DNA of 64,000 nucleotides from the NCBI GenBank assembly GCA_021810025.1, contig JAJZJS010000001.1, positions 90,790 to 154,789 on the forward strand. Reading direction: 5' to 3'. Position 1 is the stretch's first letter; every line of letters begins with the position of its first letter. The notes below the pieces were generated by a model. That model did no database searches, was not told the DNA's origin, and saw nothing but the letters and a program-made list of their open reading frames with translations. Position numbers and translations under genes: made by a program. This stretch comes from a bacterium (GTDB lineage Bacteria; Patescibacteriota; Saccharimonadia; Saccharimonadales; UBA4665). Of the stretch, positions 32,134 to 39,897 are shown piece after piece.

Positions 32134-33223
32134 CCCCAAGAACCTGTTGATAAACGGCTAAAGTTTCTTTAGCAGTTTTGTCCCACGAATATTTAGCGGC
32201 TTGAACCTGTCCTAATTTGATATATTTTGTTCGAAGGGCCTTTTCGTTAACCATCATTAATATTTTCTCAGACATATCTAGGACAGATAATGGATCAAAA
32301 TAAAGCGCTGCATCTCCATTGATCTCAGGTAAACAGGTTGCGTTAGAGCTAACAACGGGTGCCCCTAAAACCATTGCCTCTAATGAGGGCAAGCCAAACC
32401 CTTCAGACAAAGAAGGGAAAACATAACTCAAAGTATTTTCATATAACCACTTTAGTTCTCCGTCCTCAACAAAACCCAAGAAAATAACATTCTGAACCCT
32501 TTGTTTTTTAACATACTCTTCCAAGCGTCGATAATTAGCATCTAATCTGCCGGCCAACACCAAACTAAGATCTGGTCTTTTTTTCAAAACCAAACCAAAA
32601 GCATCAATTAAACGGTTTAAATTTTTATGTGGAGTCGGACGACCGACATAAAAGATATAGGGCTTATTTTCCAAAATTTTAATCTTTTTGGCCGGAACCA
32701 TAATTTTGTCAGCGGCTTCATAAACAACTTTGATTTTAGAGATATTTATTTCTGAAAACTGATCCAAATCACTTTTGGTATAAATAGAGGGAGTAATTAT
32801 AACTTTTGATTTTTTAAGAGCTATTTTAACAACCTCTTTATATACGCGCTGCTTAAACTTAAAAATAACTGGGTTTTTATCGGGATTATTAAACCTAAGG
32901 GTAGTTAAATCATGAATAGTCGTAACAACTAAACCGGGGTAGAATATGGGCTGCTGAACCATTCCAAAATGAACAAGATCGGGCTTGAGTAACCAAATTT
33001 GTTTTAATAGGCCGAGTTGCTCTTTAAATGTAAATTCTTTAATATCTGATCTAATAATTTGAAAATTAGGAGCAACCATATTGAAGTGTTTAATTCGGTG
33101 GGATTTGGTTATTACCATAACCTTTAGGCTAGGATTAAGCTTAGCTAAATGCTCAATCAGCTTGTCGATATATCGACCAGTTGAAGTACCTGATTCTCTT
33201 GCGTCTATTAAAACAGATTTCAT
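32126..33223 (-). CDS. Glycosyltransferase family 4
   Basis: 365 residues, GT-B fold. The C-terminal half holds the GT4 donor-binding motif LSEGFGLPSLEAMVLG with the two Glu, and VGRPTPHKN precedes it. Family members transfer a sugar from a nucleotide donor. It overlaps jag by 8 bases at the 3' end and is 2 bases downstream of the GT2 gene, so both are one transcript. Donor and acceptor are not known. Confidence 0.88.
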   Translation of the reverse strand: MKSVLIDARESGTSTGRYIDKLIEHLAKLNPSLKVMVITKSHRIKHFNMVAPNFQIIRSDIKEFTFKEQLGLLKQIWLLKPDLVHFGMVQQPIFYPGLVVTTIHDLTTLRFNNPDKNPVIFKFKQRVYKEVVKIALKKSKVIITPSIYTKSDLDQFSEINISKIKVVYEAADKIMVPAKKIKILENKPYIFYVGRPTPHKNLNRLIDAFGLVLKKRPDLSLVLAGRLDANYRRLEEYVKKQRVQNVIFLGFVEDGELKWLYENTLSYVFPSLSEGFGLPSLEAMVLGAPVVSSNATCLPEINGDAALYFDPLSVLDMSEKILMMVNEKALRTKYIKLGQVQAAKYSWDKTAKETLAVYQQVLGVI

Positions 33224-33225
33224 TG

Positions 33226-34245
33226 CTAGTATTTAAACATAAAACCATGTTTATTTCTAAACCTTCGAAGCTTATGTGCATTCGGGGGAAGGTCATAAAT
33301 TAGTAGGGAGTTGATATATTTTACTGATACCTTACGTTTTTTAAAGATTCTATAACGGCTTAATGTTTTTGGAAAAAACAATAAACAAGCCATGAGTACA
33401 CCCTTTAGTGCGAACTTTAATTGTTTTCTTTGAAGAGAACTTACAATAAAACCAACATAAGCCAAAATAAACCTCGGGACCATTTTTATTAAAATGCCAG
33501 TAGGCACATTTTTCCATAACAGAAGTGGAAGATTCTTCATGGTTTGATAAGTTGTAAAACCTTTAATCTTGCTACTAGTAGCCCCTATTTGATGATATAC
33601 AAGCGCCCTTGGCTCATAAAATACCTTCCATCCAGCTAATTGAGCCCTAAAACTAAGATCAACATCTTCATAATAAGCAAAGAAAGCTTGATCAAATAGA
33701 CCTATTTCTTTTAACATTTTAACCTTATAAATACTTGCTCCACCACTACCCGAAAAGACATAGTTGTGATTATCGTACTTAGAGCTTATTTTTTCTTTCC
33801 TTCCTCTTGGAAAAGGAAGACCCCAAATGGTTAAAAAATCTCCCGTACTATCCATATATTTTTTATTAGAATCAACAATCTTAGATGTAGCAATTCCAAT
33901 TTTATTGTCTTTTTCGAAGGCATTAACGAGATTTAATAACCAGTCTTGATCAGCAACTGCGTCATTGTTGAATAAAGCTACATAATCAAACCCTTTTTTA
34001 AGGGCATATTCGATTCCTTTATTTACTCCTCCGGCAAAACCAAGATTTTTTGATTGTTTTAACAAAACAATGTCTTTAAAACCCTCTATAATATTAATGG
34101 AGTTATCAATTGAACCGTTTTCAACAACTATAATTCTATAATCCAGAGAACCATTTTGACTTAAGAGTGAACTTAAGCAATTTGCTATTGATTTTTCACC
34201 GTTCCAATTTGGAACAACAATTGCTATTTTTACATTCGACTTCAT
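33226..34245 (-). CDS. Glycosyltransferase family 2
   Basis: 339 residues, GT-A fold. IVVPNWNGEKSIANCLSSL opens the fold, the metal-binding DXD region is FNNDAVADQDW, and YYEDVDLSFRAQLAGWKV is the later acceptor-side motif. A hydrophobic segment near 255-275 may anchor it to the membrane. It resembles the rhamnosyl and related transferases of capsule clusters. The start is 29 bases from the divergent wzm ATG. Confidence 0.88.
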   Translation of the reverse strand: MKSNVKIAIVVPNWNGEKSIANCLSSLLSQNGSLDYRIIVVENGSIDNSINIIEGFKDIVLLKQSKNLGFAGGVNKGIEYALKKGFDYVALFNNDAVADQDWLLNLVNAFEKDNKIGIATSKIVDSNKKYMDSTGDFLTIWGLPFPRGRKEKISSKYDNHNYVFSGSGGASIYKVKMLKEIGLFDQAFFAYYEDVDLSFRAQLAGWKVFYEPRALVYHQIGATSSKIKGFTTYQTMKNLPLLLWKNVPTGILIKMVPRFILAYVGFIVSSLQRKQLKFALKGVLMACLLFFPKTLSRYRIFKKRKVSVKYINSLLIYDLPPNAHKLRRFRNKHGFMFKY

Positions 34246-34258
34246 AGGCTACATCTTA

Positions 34259-34265
34259 TATAATA
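34259..34265. promoter_or_regulatory. Overlapping divergent -10 elements
   Basis: TATAAT on the plus strand (34259-34264) and TATTAT on the minus strand (34265-34260) overlap. The GT2 and wzm genes diverge from a gap of only 29 bases, so one element must serve both. The ATG of wzm is 10 bases downstream of the plus hexamer and the GT2 ATG 14 bases from the minus hexamer. Confidence 0.45.
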
Positions 34266-34274
34266 CTATAATCA

Positions 34275-35078
34275 ATGTTGAAAAGAGTATTTTCTAAACA
34301 GAACAGGGTTCTTTTAGCTGAACTTGTTCGTACTGATTTCAAGCTAAGATATCAAGACTCTGTGTTGGGTTATATTTGGTCTCTTTTAAGACCGTTACTT
34401 ATCTTTGTAATTTTATATGTAGTATTCGTTAAATTCCTAAAGGTGGGAGATGGTGTGCCCTACTATGCCCAATATTTATTATTTGGTATTGTAGTCTGGA
34501 ACTTTTTCGTAGAAATGACCATGCAAAGTCTCGGATCGGTTGTTGGAAGAGGTGACCTAATCCGAAAAATAAGTATTCCTAGGTGGATAATAGTACTCAG
34601 CACTAGTTTAGCTGCTTTAATAAACCTGGGACTTAACCTAATTATAATTCTTATTTTTATTTTAATTGGACACGTGCCAATAACGGGTTCGGTTGTTTTG
34701 GTGCCGTTTTATTTATTAGAAATATACATATTTGCTTTAGGTGTATCGTTCTTCCTTTCCGCAGCATTTGTTAAATATAGAGACATAAGTTATATATGGG
34801 AAGTATTTTTACAGGCAGGATTTTATATAACGCCAATACTTTATCCATTGTCTAAAATAACAAATGTATTGTTTCAAAAGATTATATTGCTTAATCCCAT
34901 TGCTCAAGCCCTACAGGATGCAAGGTATGCAATGATAACCAAAGTCACTACGATTCCGCAGACCGTATTTAAGGGCGGGTGGCATGAATACATACCATTT
35001 ATGATAGTGGTGCTTGTTTTTTTCGGAGGATCAGCATATTTCAAAAAACAATCTAAACATTTTGCCGAGGATATATAG
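34275..35078 (+). CDS. wzm: Polysaccharide ABC exporter permease (Wzm-like)
   Basis: 267 residues with six membrane helices. It starts MLKRVFSKQNRVLLAELVRTDFKLRYQDS-like with the conserved DSVLGYIWSLLRPLL, the amphipathic gate helix of the family, and ends in basic residues. It forms the channel that moves lipid-linked polysaccharide across the membrane with the ATPase encoded 2 bases downstream. Confidence 0.92.
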   Translation: MLKRVFSKQNRVLLAELVRTDFKLRYQDSVLGYIWSLLRPLLIFVILYVVFVKFLKVGDGVPYYAQYLLFGIVVWNFFVEMTMQSLGSVVGRGDLIRKISIPRWIIVLSTSLAALINLGLNLIIILIFILIGHVPITGSVVLVPFYLLEIYIFALGVSFFLSAAFVKYRDISYIWEVFLQAGFYITPILYPLSKITNVLFQKIILLNPIAQALQDARYAMITKVTTIPQTVFKGGWHEYIPFMIVVLVFFGGSAYFKKQSKHFAEDI

Positions 35079-35080
35079 TT

Positions 35081-36238
35081 ATGAAAGACAACATTGCTAT
35101 AAAAGTTGACCATATAGATAAAACCTTTAAACTACCGCACGAAAAAAACACTTCAATTAAAAGCTCAGTAGTAAATTTTTATAAACACAAAAAAGGTTAT
35201 GAAAAACAACAGGCACTGAAGGACGTTACCTTTGAAATCAATAAAGGAGAGTTTTTTGGAATTGTAGGCAAAAACGGAAGTGGTAAAAGTACTTTATTGA
35301 AAATCCTTGCAGGCATATATCGACCAGACAAAGGAAACCTTCTTGTTAACGGAAAACTTGTGCCCTTTATTGAGCTTGGTGTAGGCTTTAGCCCAGAGCT
35401 GTCTGGTAGGGACAATGTTTTTTTAAATGGATCCTTGCTTGGCTTTAGTAGAAACGAAATGAAAGCAATGTACAATGATATCGTTGCCTTTGCTGAGCTA
35501 GAAAGATTTATGGATCAAAAACTCAAGAACTACTCCTCTGGAATGCAGGTAAGACTAGCCTTTTCAATAGCTATTAGAACCCAAAGCGACATATTACTTT
35601 TGGACGAGGTTTTAGCAGTTGGAGACGAAGCTTTTCAAAGGAAAAGCGAAGATTTCTTTAATAGAATTAAAAAAGATAAAAATAAAACCGTGGTGTTGGT
35701 TAGCCACTCAATGGAGAGTATTAAAAAATATTGCACACAAGCTATCCTTATTGACAATGGTAAAATTATCAAAAGAGGTAATCCCGAGGACGTAGCAAAC
35801 GCCTATTCAGAGCAAAATTTTGACGCAAAAGACATAAATGTTAATAAGAATAAAATTAAGCCCAAGATACGTATAGTCCCGTTGACCAAGAGCATTGTTA
35901 CAAGTAAGGATGTTTTTTCCTTTAAAGTTGACTTTAAGCATCCAAAAACAAAACTTAAGGTTTATTTGGCTTACAACATTATAGACCTTAAAAGAGGGGG
36001 TATACCCTACGATAGTGGTTTATTTGTTGTGCGTCCAGATGATGATAACGTATACAATCTCCCGTTGACACTATTTAACAACGGTGACTATAGAGTAAAT
36101 GCCTCAATTAGAGTTGGAACAAAAGACAATGTTATAGCATTTACTGACGAAAATAGCGGCCACGTCTTTCTAATCCGCAATAAATATGTAAAAAAAGGTC
36201 TTAATAATGACTACGGTCTACTACAAAGGTTACAATAA
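35081..36238 (+). CDS. wzt: Polysaccharide ABC exporter ATPase (Wzt-like)
   Basis: 385 residues. Walker A is GKNGSGKSTLL, the signature motif reads NYSSGMQVRLAF, Walker B is ILLLDEVLAVGDE, and the switch His is LVSHS. After about residue 245 a C-terminal beta-domain of the Wzt type follows; such domains recognise the end of the polymer before export. It is 2 bases after wzm. Confidence 0.93.
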   Translation: MKDNIAIKVDHIDKTFKLPHEKNTSIKSSVVNFYKHKKGYEKQQALKDVTFEINKGEFFGIVGKNGSGKSTLLKILAGIYRPDKGNLLVNGKLVPFIELGVGFSPELSGRDNVFLNGSLLGFSRNEMKAMYNDIVAFAELERFMDQKLKNYSSGMQVRLAFSIAIRTQSDILLLDEVLAVGDEAFQRKSEDFFNRIKKDKNKTVVLVSHSMESIKKYCTQAILIDNGKIIKRGNPEDVANAYSEQNFDAKDINVNKNKIKPKIRIVPLTKSIVTSKDVFSFKVDFKHPKTKLKVYLAYNIIDLKRGGIPYDSGLFVVRPDDDNVYNLPLTLFNNGDYRVNASIRVGTKDNVIAFTDENSGHVFLIRNKYVKKGLNNDYGLLQRLQ

Positions 36239-36242
36239 GGAA

Positions 36243-37250
36243 ATGAGCAAGCAAGACCTAATGGTTTCGGTCGTTTGTACCGTTTTCAATAAAGAGAATT
36301 GGATCAAGCAGACAATAGACAGTATTTTATCCCAAAAAACAAAATTTAATTTTGAAATTATACTTATTGACGATGCCTCAACCGATGCATCTGCAAAGAT
36401 ATTAAAAGACTATTCAGATAAAAACAATAATATAAAAACGATATTTAATAAAAAAAACATGGGTATTACTAAAACCTGGATTAAGGCCTGTAAATTTGCC
36501 ACAGGAAAATATATTGCAAGATGTGACGGTGATGATTATTGGATAGACGACCATAAACTACAGAAACAAGTTGACGCTCTCGAAGCCACCAGTAAATCAA
36601 AATGGTCAAACACGGATTTTGATATCGTTGACGTTAATAGTAAGACACTTAATACCTCAGCCTTTAAAAATAACTTATTTTCACTACCTAAAACATATGA
36701 ACAAATGCTTAGCTCGAAAGGTTTTACGGTACCATCAACATGGTTAGTGGAAACAAGATTAATGAAAGAAATTAATAACAAAATTGATAGAAATGCTGTT
36801 GACGATACATTCAATATCCAACTTGAGCTATTTCATGCAACAAAATTAACATATTTACCATATAACAGTACTGCATATAGAGTCGGACAAGAGTCAGAAT
36901 CTAGACCTTTTGATCCACAAAAAACAAAGAACAGAATTAATCTATTGCTTAAAACCCAGATGGAATACCTTGATAAATACAATAATGTTTCATTTAAAAA
37001 CATAGCCGAAGATGCTCTGAAAATTTCCGCCACCAATGAAGAAATTACGATAGATTTAGGGATTAATGGCAATATTTTACGGCATAAAATCGAAGAACAG
37101 GACAAAAGAATCGAAGAACAGGACAAAAGAATCGAAGAACAGGACAAAAGAATCGAAGAAATTAAAAATTCGAAGACCTACAAAATAGCCCAAAAGCTTT
37201 CTTCTTTAAAGAACCAAACAAAAAAAACTATCACAGGGATTTATAAATGA
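36243..37250 (+). CDS. Glycosyltransferase family 2 with C-terminal heptad-repeat coiled coil
   Basis: 335 residues from the chosen ATG (4 bases after wzt, next to AAGGA). An earlier frame start at 36207 lies inside wzt. GT-A marks are SVVCTVFNKENWIKQTID, IDDAST and RCDGDDYW. The C-terminal 45 residues are a coiled coil in which the heptad EEQDKRI is repeated three times, then EEIKNSKTYKIAQKLSSLKN. The repeat is perfect at the DNA level. A coiled coil beside an exporter ATPase suggests a role in chain length or enzyme assembly, which is inference. Confidence 0.82.
   Translation: MSKQDLMVSVVCTVFNKENWIKQTIDSILSQKTKFNFEIILIDDASTDASAKILKDYSDKNNNIKTIFNKKNMGITKTWIKACKFATGKYIARCDGDDYWIDDHKLQKQVDALEATSKSKWSNTDFDIVDVNSKTLNTSAFKNNLFSLPKTYEQMLSSKGFTVPSTWLVETRLMKEINNKIDRNAVDDTFNIQLELFHATKLTYLPYNSTAYRVGQESESRPFDPQKTKNRINLLLKTQMEYLDKYNNVSFKNIAEDALKISATNEEITIDLGINGNILRHKIEEQDKRIEEQDKRIEEQDKRIEEIKNSKTYKIAQKLSSLKNQTKKTITGIYK
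37089..37160 (+). repeat. 21-bp tandem repeat (3.4 copies) inside the GT2 gene
   Basis: Three identical 21-base units (37089-37109, 37110-37130, 37131-37151) and a partial fourth. Each codes one heptad. The length is a multiple of three, so gain or loss of units keeps the frame and changes the coiled-coil length. Confidence 0.92.
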
Positions 37251-37324
37251 CGGCAAATTTATTTAAAAAAATAAAATGTAGAACAATAAGATATAGAATC
37301 GGACCAAAAGAGATAAGGGGCTAA
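37247..37324 (+). CDS. Candidate 25-residue coupled small protein
   Basis: ATG overlaps the stop of the preceding gene (ATGA) and the frame ends 1 base before the next ATG, filling the gap. The product, beginning MTANLFKKIKCRTIRYRIGP, is basic. It may be only a coupling stretch or a decayed gene. No family is recognised. Confidence 0.3.
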   Translation: MTANLFKKIKCRTIRYRIGPKEIRG

Positions 37325-37325
37325 T

Positions 37326-38906
37326 ATGAAAAAGTTTCTAAAAGATATGAGCTTTATTTTTTTTCCTCCCTCCTCCAAGCGAGGAAAATGGCTTAAGAGA
37401 ACGGCAATAAGGTTAGGCCTAACCAAATCATATATATATGATCATCATTATCAATTCTGGATAGAAACCTCAGAGCGATTTATGTTTTTAGATCCTATTA
37501 AAAATAAAGATTTAAAATTTAGTATTATCGTACCTGCCTACAACACGAAAGATAAATACTTAGAGCCACTAATCTACTCAATTTTGAATCAATCATATAA
37601 CAATTTCGAATTGATAATTGGTGACGCTTCAGACATTCCCAAAAGAGTAAACGCCATTAAGAATATTTCAAAGCGAGATAAAAGAATTAAATATGTTAGA
37701 TTAGGTAAAAACGAGGGCATATCCATTAATACTAACAAGTGCCTAGATCATGTTTCGGGAGACTGGACAGTATTTATGGACCATGATGACACTCTAAGCG
37801 TTCATGCGCTAAATGAAGTTGCGATTAAAATTAAGGAAATTTCGGGGGTAGAGATACTTTATAGCGACGAAGACAAGCTCACTGACAGCGGACTTTATAG
37901 ACATACGCCTCACTTTAAGCCAGACTGGTCACCTCACCAGTACCTAAGTTGTAATTGGACAAGTCATTTATCTGTAATTAGAACAGATTTGGTTAAAAAA
38001 GTTAAAGGATTAAGAGCCGTTTGTGACGGTGCTCAAGATTATGATTTAGTATTAAGATTATTAGCTCTGCCGGGAGAAAGACAAATTGTCCATATACCAA
38101 AAATATTATATCATTGGCGGGTTGCTGAAGGTTCAACTGCAGATAATTTTTTAAAAAAAGATTATGCAGTTAAAGCTGGCATGAAAGCTCTCAACGACTT
38201 CTTAAAAGCAAAAGAAATAAAAGGCAAGGCAAAGCCCATTGATAATAGACCGGGGTTTTATGATATAGATTTTACGGTGAACAAAGAGCAGCAAGCATTA
38301 ATTATAGTAAATGCCTCTAAAGACCTCATTATGAATAAAACAGTTATCAATCAAATCAAAAGATCAAGCTCGTCAATAACAAAAACCATTTTTATAACAA
38401 AGGATGAATTTGATAATAACCCAAAAAAATATCTAGACAAATTGTATAAAGATGATGTTATTTTTAGTATTAACGGTAACTATACGGTTAACAAAACAAA
38501 ATGGGTTGATACTTTATGTGGGGTGCTTAATATGGAAAATGTAAGAGCGGTCATGCCTAAAATAATCTGGCCAGATCAGACAATAAAAGATATGGGGATA
38601 ATTCTTGAGGCAGAAAAGGAAACGCCACTTTTTAAACATCTGCACTGTGGAGCTGGAACTATTTTTGGCCATACAGAATGGATAAGAGACGTAGTTAGGG
38701 TATCAGGGAGCTTCTTTGCCGCCAAGAAAGAAACATGGGTAAATCTCAACAAAGATGGGATTAGCCAGTTGATAGATGAAAATAAAAAGTATGATGTTGT
38801 TTGGTCGAACATAATTGCCGTTTCCGTAGACAAGAAACCAGGATCTTATCAAGGATATAATCCAAACCTAGTTACAGACAAGTATTCAAGGGTTCCGAGA
38901 GTATGA
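37326..38906 (+). CDS. Glycosyltransferase family 2, 526 residues
   Basis: A GT-A domain (about 60-270) holds FSIIVPAYNTKDKYLE, FMDHDDTLS (metal site), YSDEDKL and FKPDWSPHQY, typical of capsule and O-antigen transferases. A second, less clear domain fills about 310-526. AAGGGG lies 9 bases before the ATG. The N-terminus (MKKFLKDMSFIFFPPSSKRG) is basic and hydrophobic, suiting membrane association. Donor and acceptor are not known. It overlaps the next gene by 4 bases. Confidence 0.88.
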   Translation: MKKFLKDMSFIFFPPSSKRGKWLKRTAIRLGLTKSYIYDHHYQFWIETSERFMFLDPIKNKDLKFSIIVPAYNTKDKYLEPLIYSILNQSYNNFELIIGDASDIPKRVNAIKNISKRDKRIKYVRLGKNEGISINTNKCLDHVSGDWTVFMDHDDTLSVHALNEVAIKIKEISGVEILYSDEDKLTDSGLYRHTPHFKPDWSPHQYLSCNWTSHLSVIRTDLVKKVKGLRAVCDGAQDYDLVLRLLALPGERQIVHIPKILYHWRVAEGSTADNFLKKDYAVKAGMKALNDFLKAKEIKGKAKPIDNRPGFYDIDFTVNKEQQALIIVNASKDLIMNKTVINQIKRSSSSITKTIFITKDEFDNNPKKYLDKLYKDDVIFSINGNYTVNKTKWVDTLCGVLNMENVRAVMPKIIWPDQTIKDMGIILEAEKETPLFKHLHCGAGTIFGHTEWIRDVVRVSGSFFAAKKETWVNLNKDGISQLIDENKKYDVVWSNIIAVSVDKKPGSYQGYNPNLVTDKYSRVPRV

Positions 38907-39892
38907 CAAAACGCGTAGCATATATTATTGTTTGTTGGAATAATAAAGACATCCTGGCAGAGTGTATTGAGTCTATAAACCAACAGAACTACAAAGACAA
39001 GGACATATATTTAATTGATAATAATTCTAGTGATGGTTCAGCTGACTTTATAGCAACCAACTATCCAGAAATTAAGCTAATCAGGTCTAATAAAAATAAT
39101 GGATTTGCAAGAGGTAATAATCTACTAATTCAAGAAGCGCTCAAGGATGAGAAGGTTAAGTATTTTGCTTTAATAAATTCAGATGCTCGAATTACATCAG
39201 ATTGGACAGAAAAACTAATTAATGAATCCGATAAACACAAAAACGTAGCCTGTCTACAAGGACTAACTCTTGATTATTTTGATCATGCTATAGTAGACTC
39301 TCATCACATATATCTTTCGGTTAACTTACAGTCCACCCAATATGGATATCAACAATCAAACAGTCAACAATATCTATCGAGCTGCGAGGTCATGGGGGTC
39401 AATGCCGCTGCAACAATTATTACCAGGGAGTTTATAGAAGAACAACCATACAATAAACTATTTGATGAATCATTTTTTATGTACCTTGAAGACGTTGATG
39501 TGTCTTTAAGGGCACTTAATATTGGTTGGCACAACTATTTTGTTGCGGAAGCAATTGCTTACCACATAGGTTCGGCAAGTTCTAAAGCTAGGTCGTCGAG
39601 TTTTAGTCTCTACTATACGGCTCGTAATCAGGTTGGGCTACTGCTAAAAAATATTCCAGTATCAATTTTAATTCGAGCCTGTCCAAGCTTTTTACGTAAT
39701 GAATATAATTTATTTATATATATTAAGTCTAATTATTCAAAACTCACGGTGTTCAAGTATGTTCAAGGAAGAGTAGTTGGGTTATTAAGAACTCCTTTAT
39801 ATCTTTTTAAACGTCGTCAATTACAAAAAAACACCAAAATAGAACCTAATTTTTTTTGGACGTTAATGTCTTCCAAGGGTTGGGTAGAATAG
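38903..39892 (+). CDS. Glycosyltransferase family 2, 329 residues
   Basis: GT-A marks are YIIVCWNNKDILAECIES, LINSDARITSDW (metal site) and MYLEDVDVSLRALNIGW. Coupled to the preceding gene through a 4-base ATGA overlap. It is the last gene of the export operon, and the stop converges on the repeat protein gene after 5 bases. The protein closely resembles the GT2 at 33226-34245 in layout. Confidence 0.88.
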   Translation: MTKRVAYIIVCWNNKDILAECIESINQQNYKDKDIYLIDNNSSDGSADFIATNYPEIKLIRSNKNNGFARGNNLLIQEALKDEKVKYFALINSDARITSDWTEKLINESDKHKNVACLQGLTLDYFDHAIVDSHHIYLSVNLQSTQYGYQQSNSQQYLSSCEVMGVNAAATIITREFIEEQPYNKLFDESFFMYLEDVDVSLRALNIGWHNYFVAEAIAYHIGSASSKARSSSFSLYYTARNQVGLLLKNIPVSILIRACPSFLRNEYNLFIYIKSNYSKLTVFKYVQGRVVGLLRTPLYLFKRRQLQKNTKIEPNFFWTLMSSKGWVE

Positions 39893-39897
39893 CTCTA

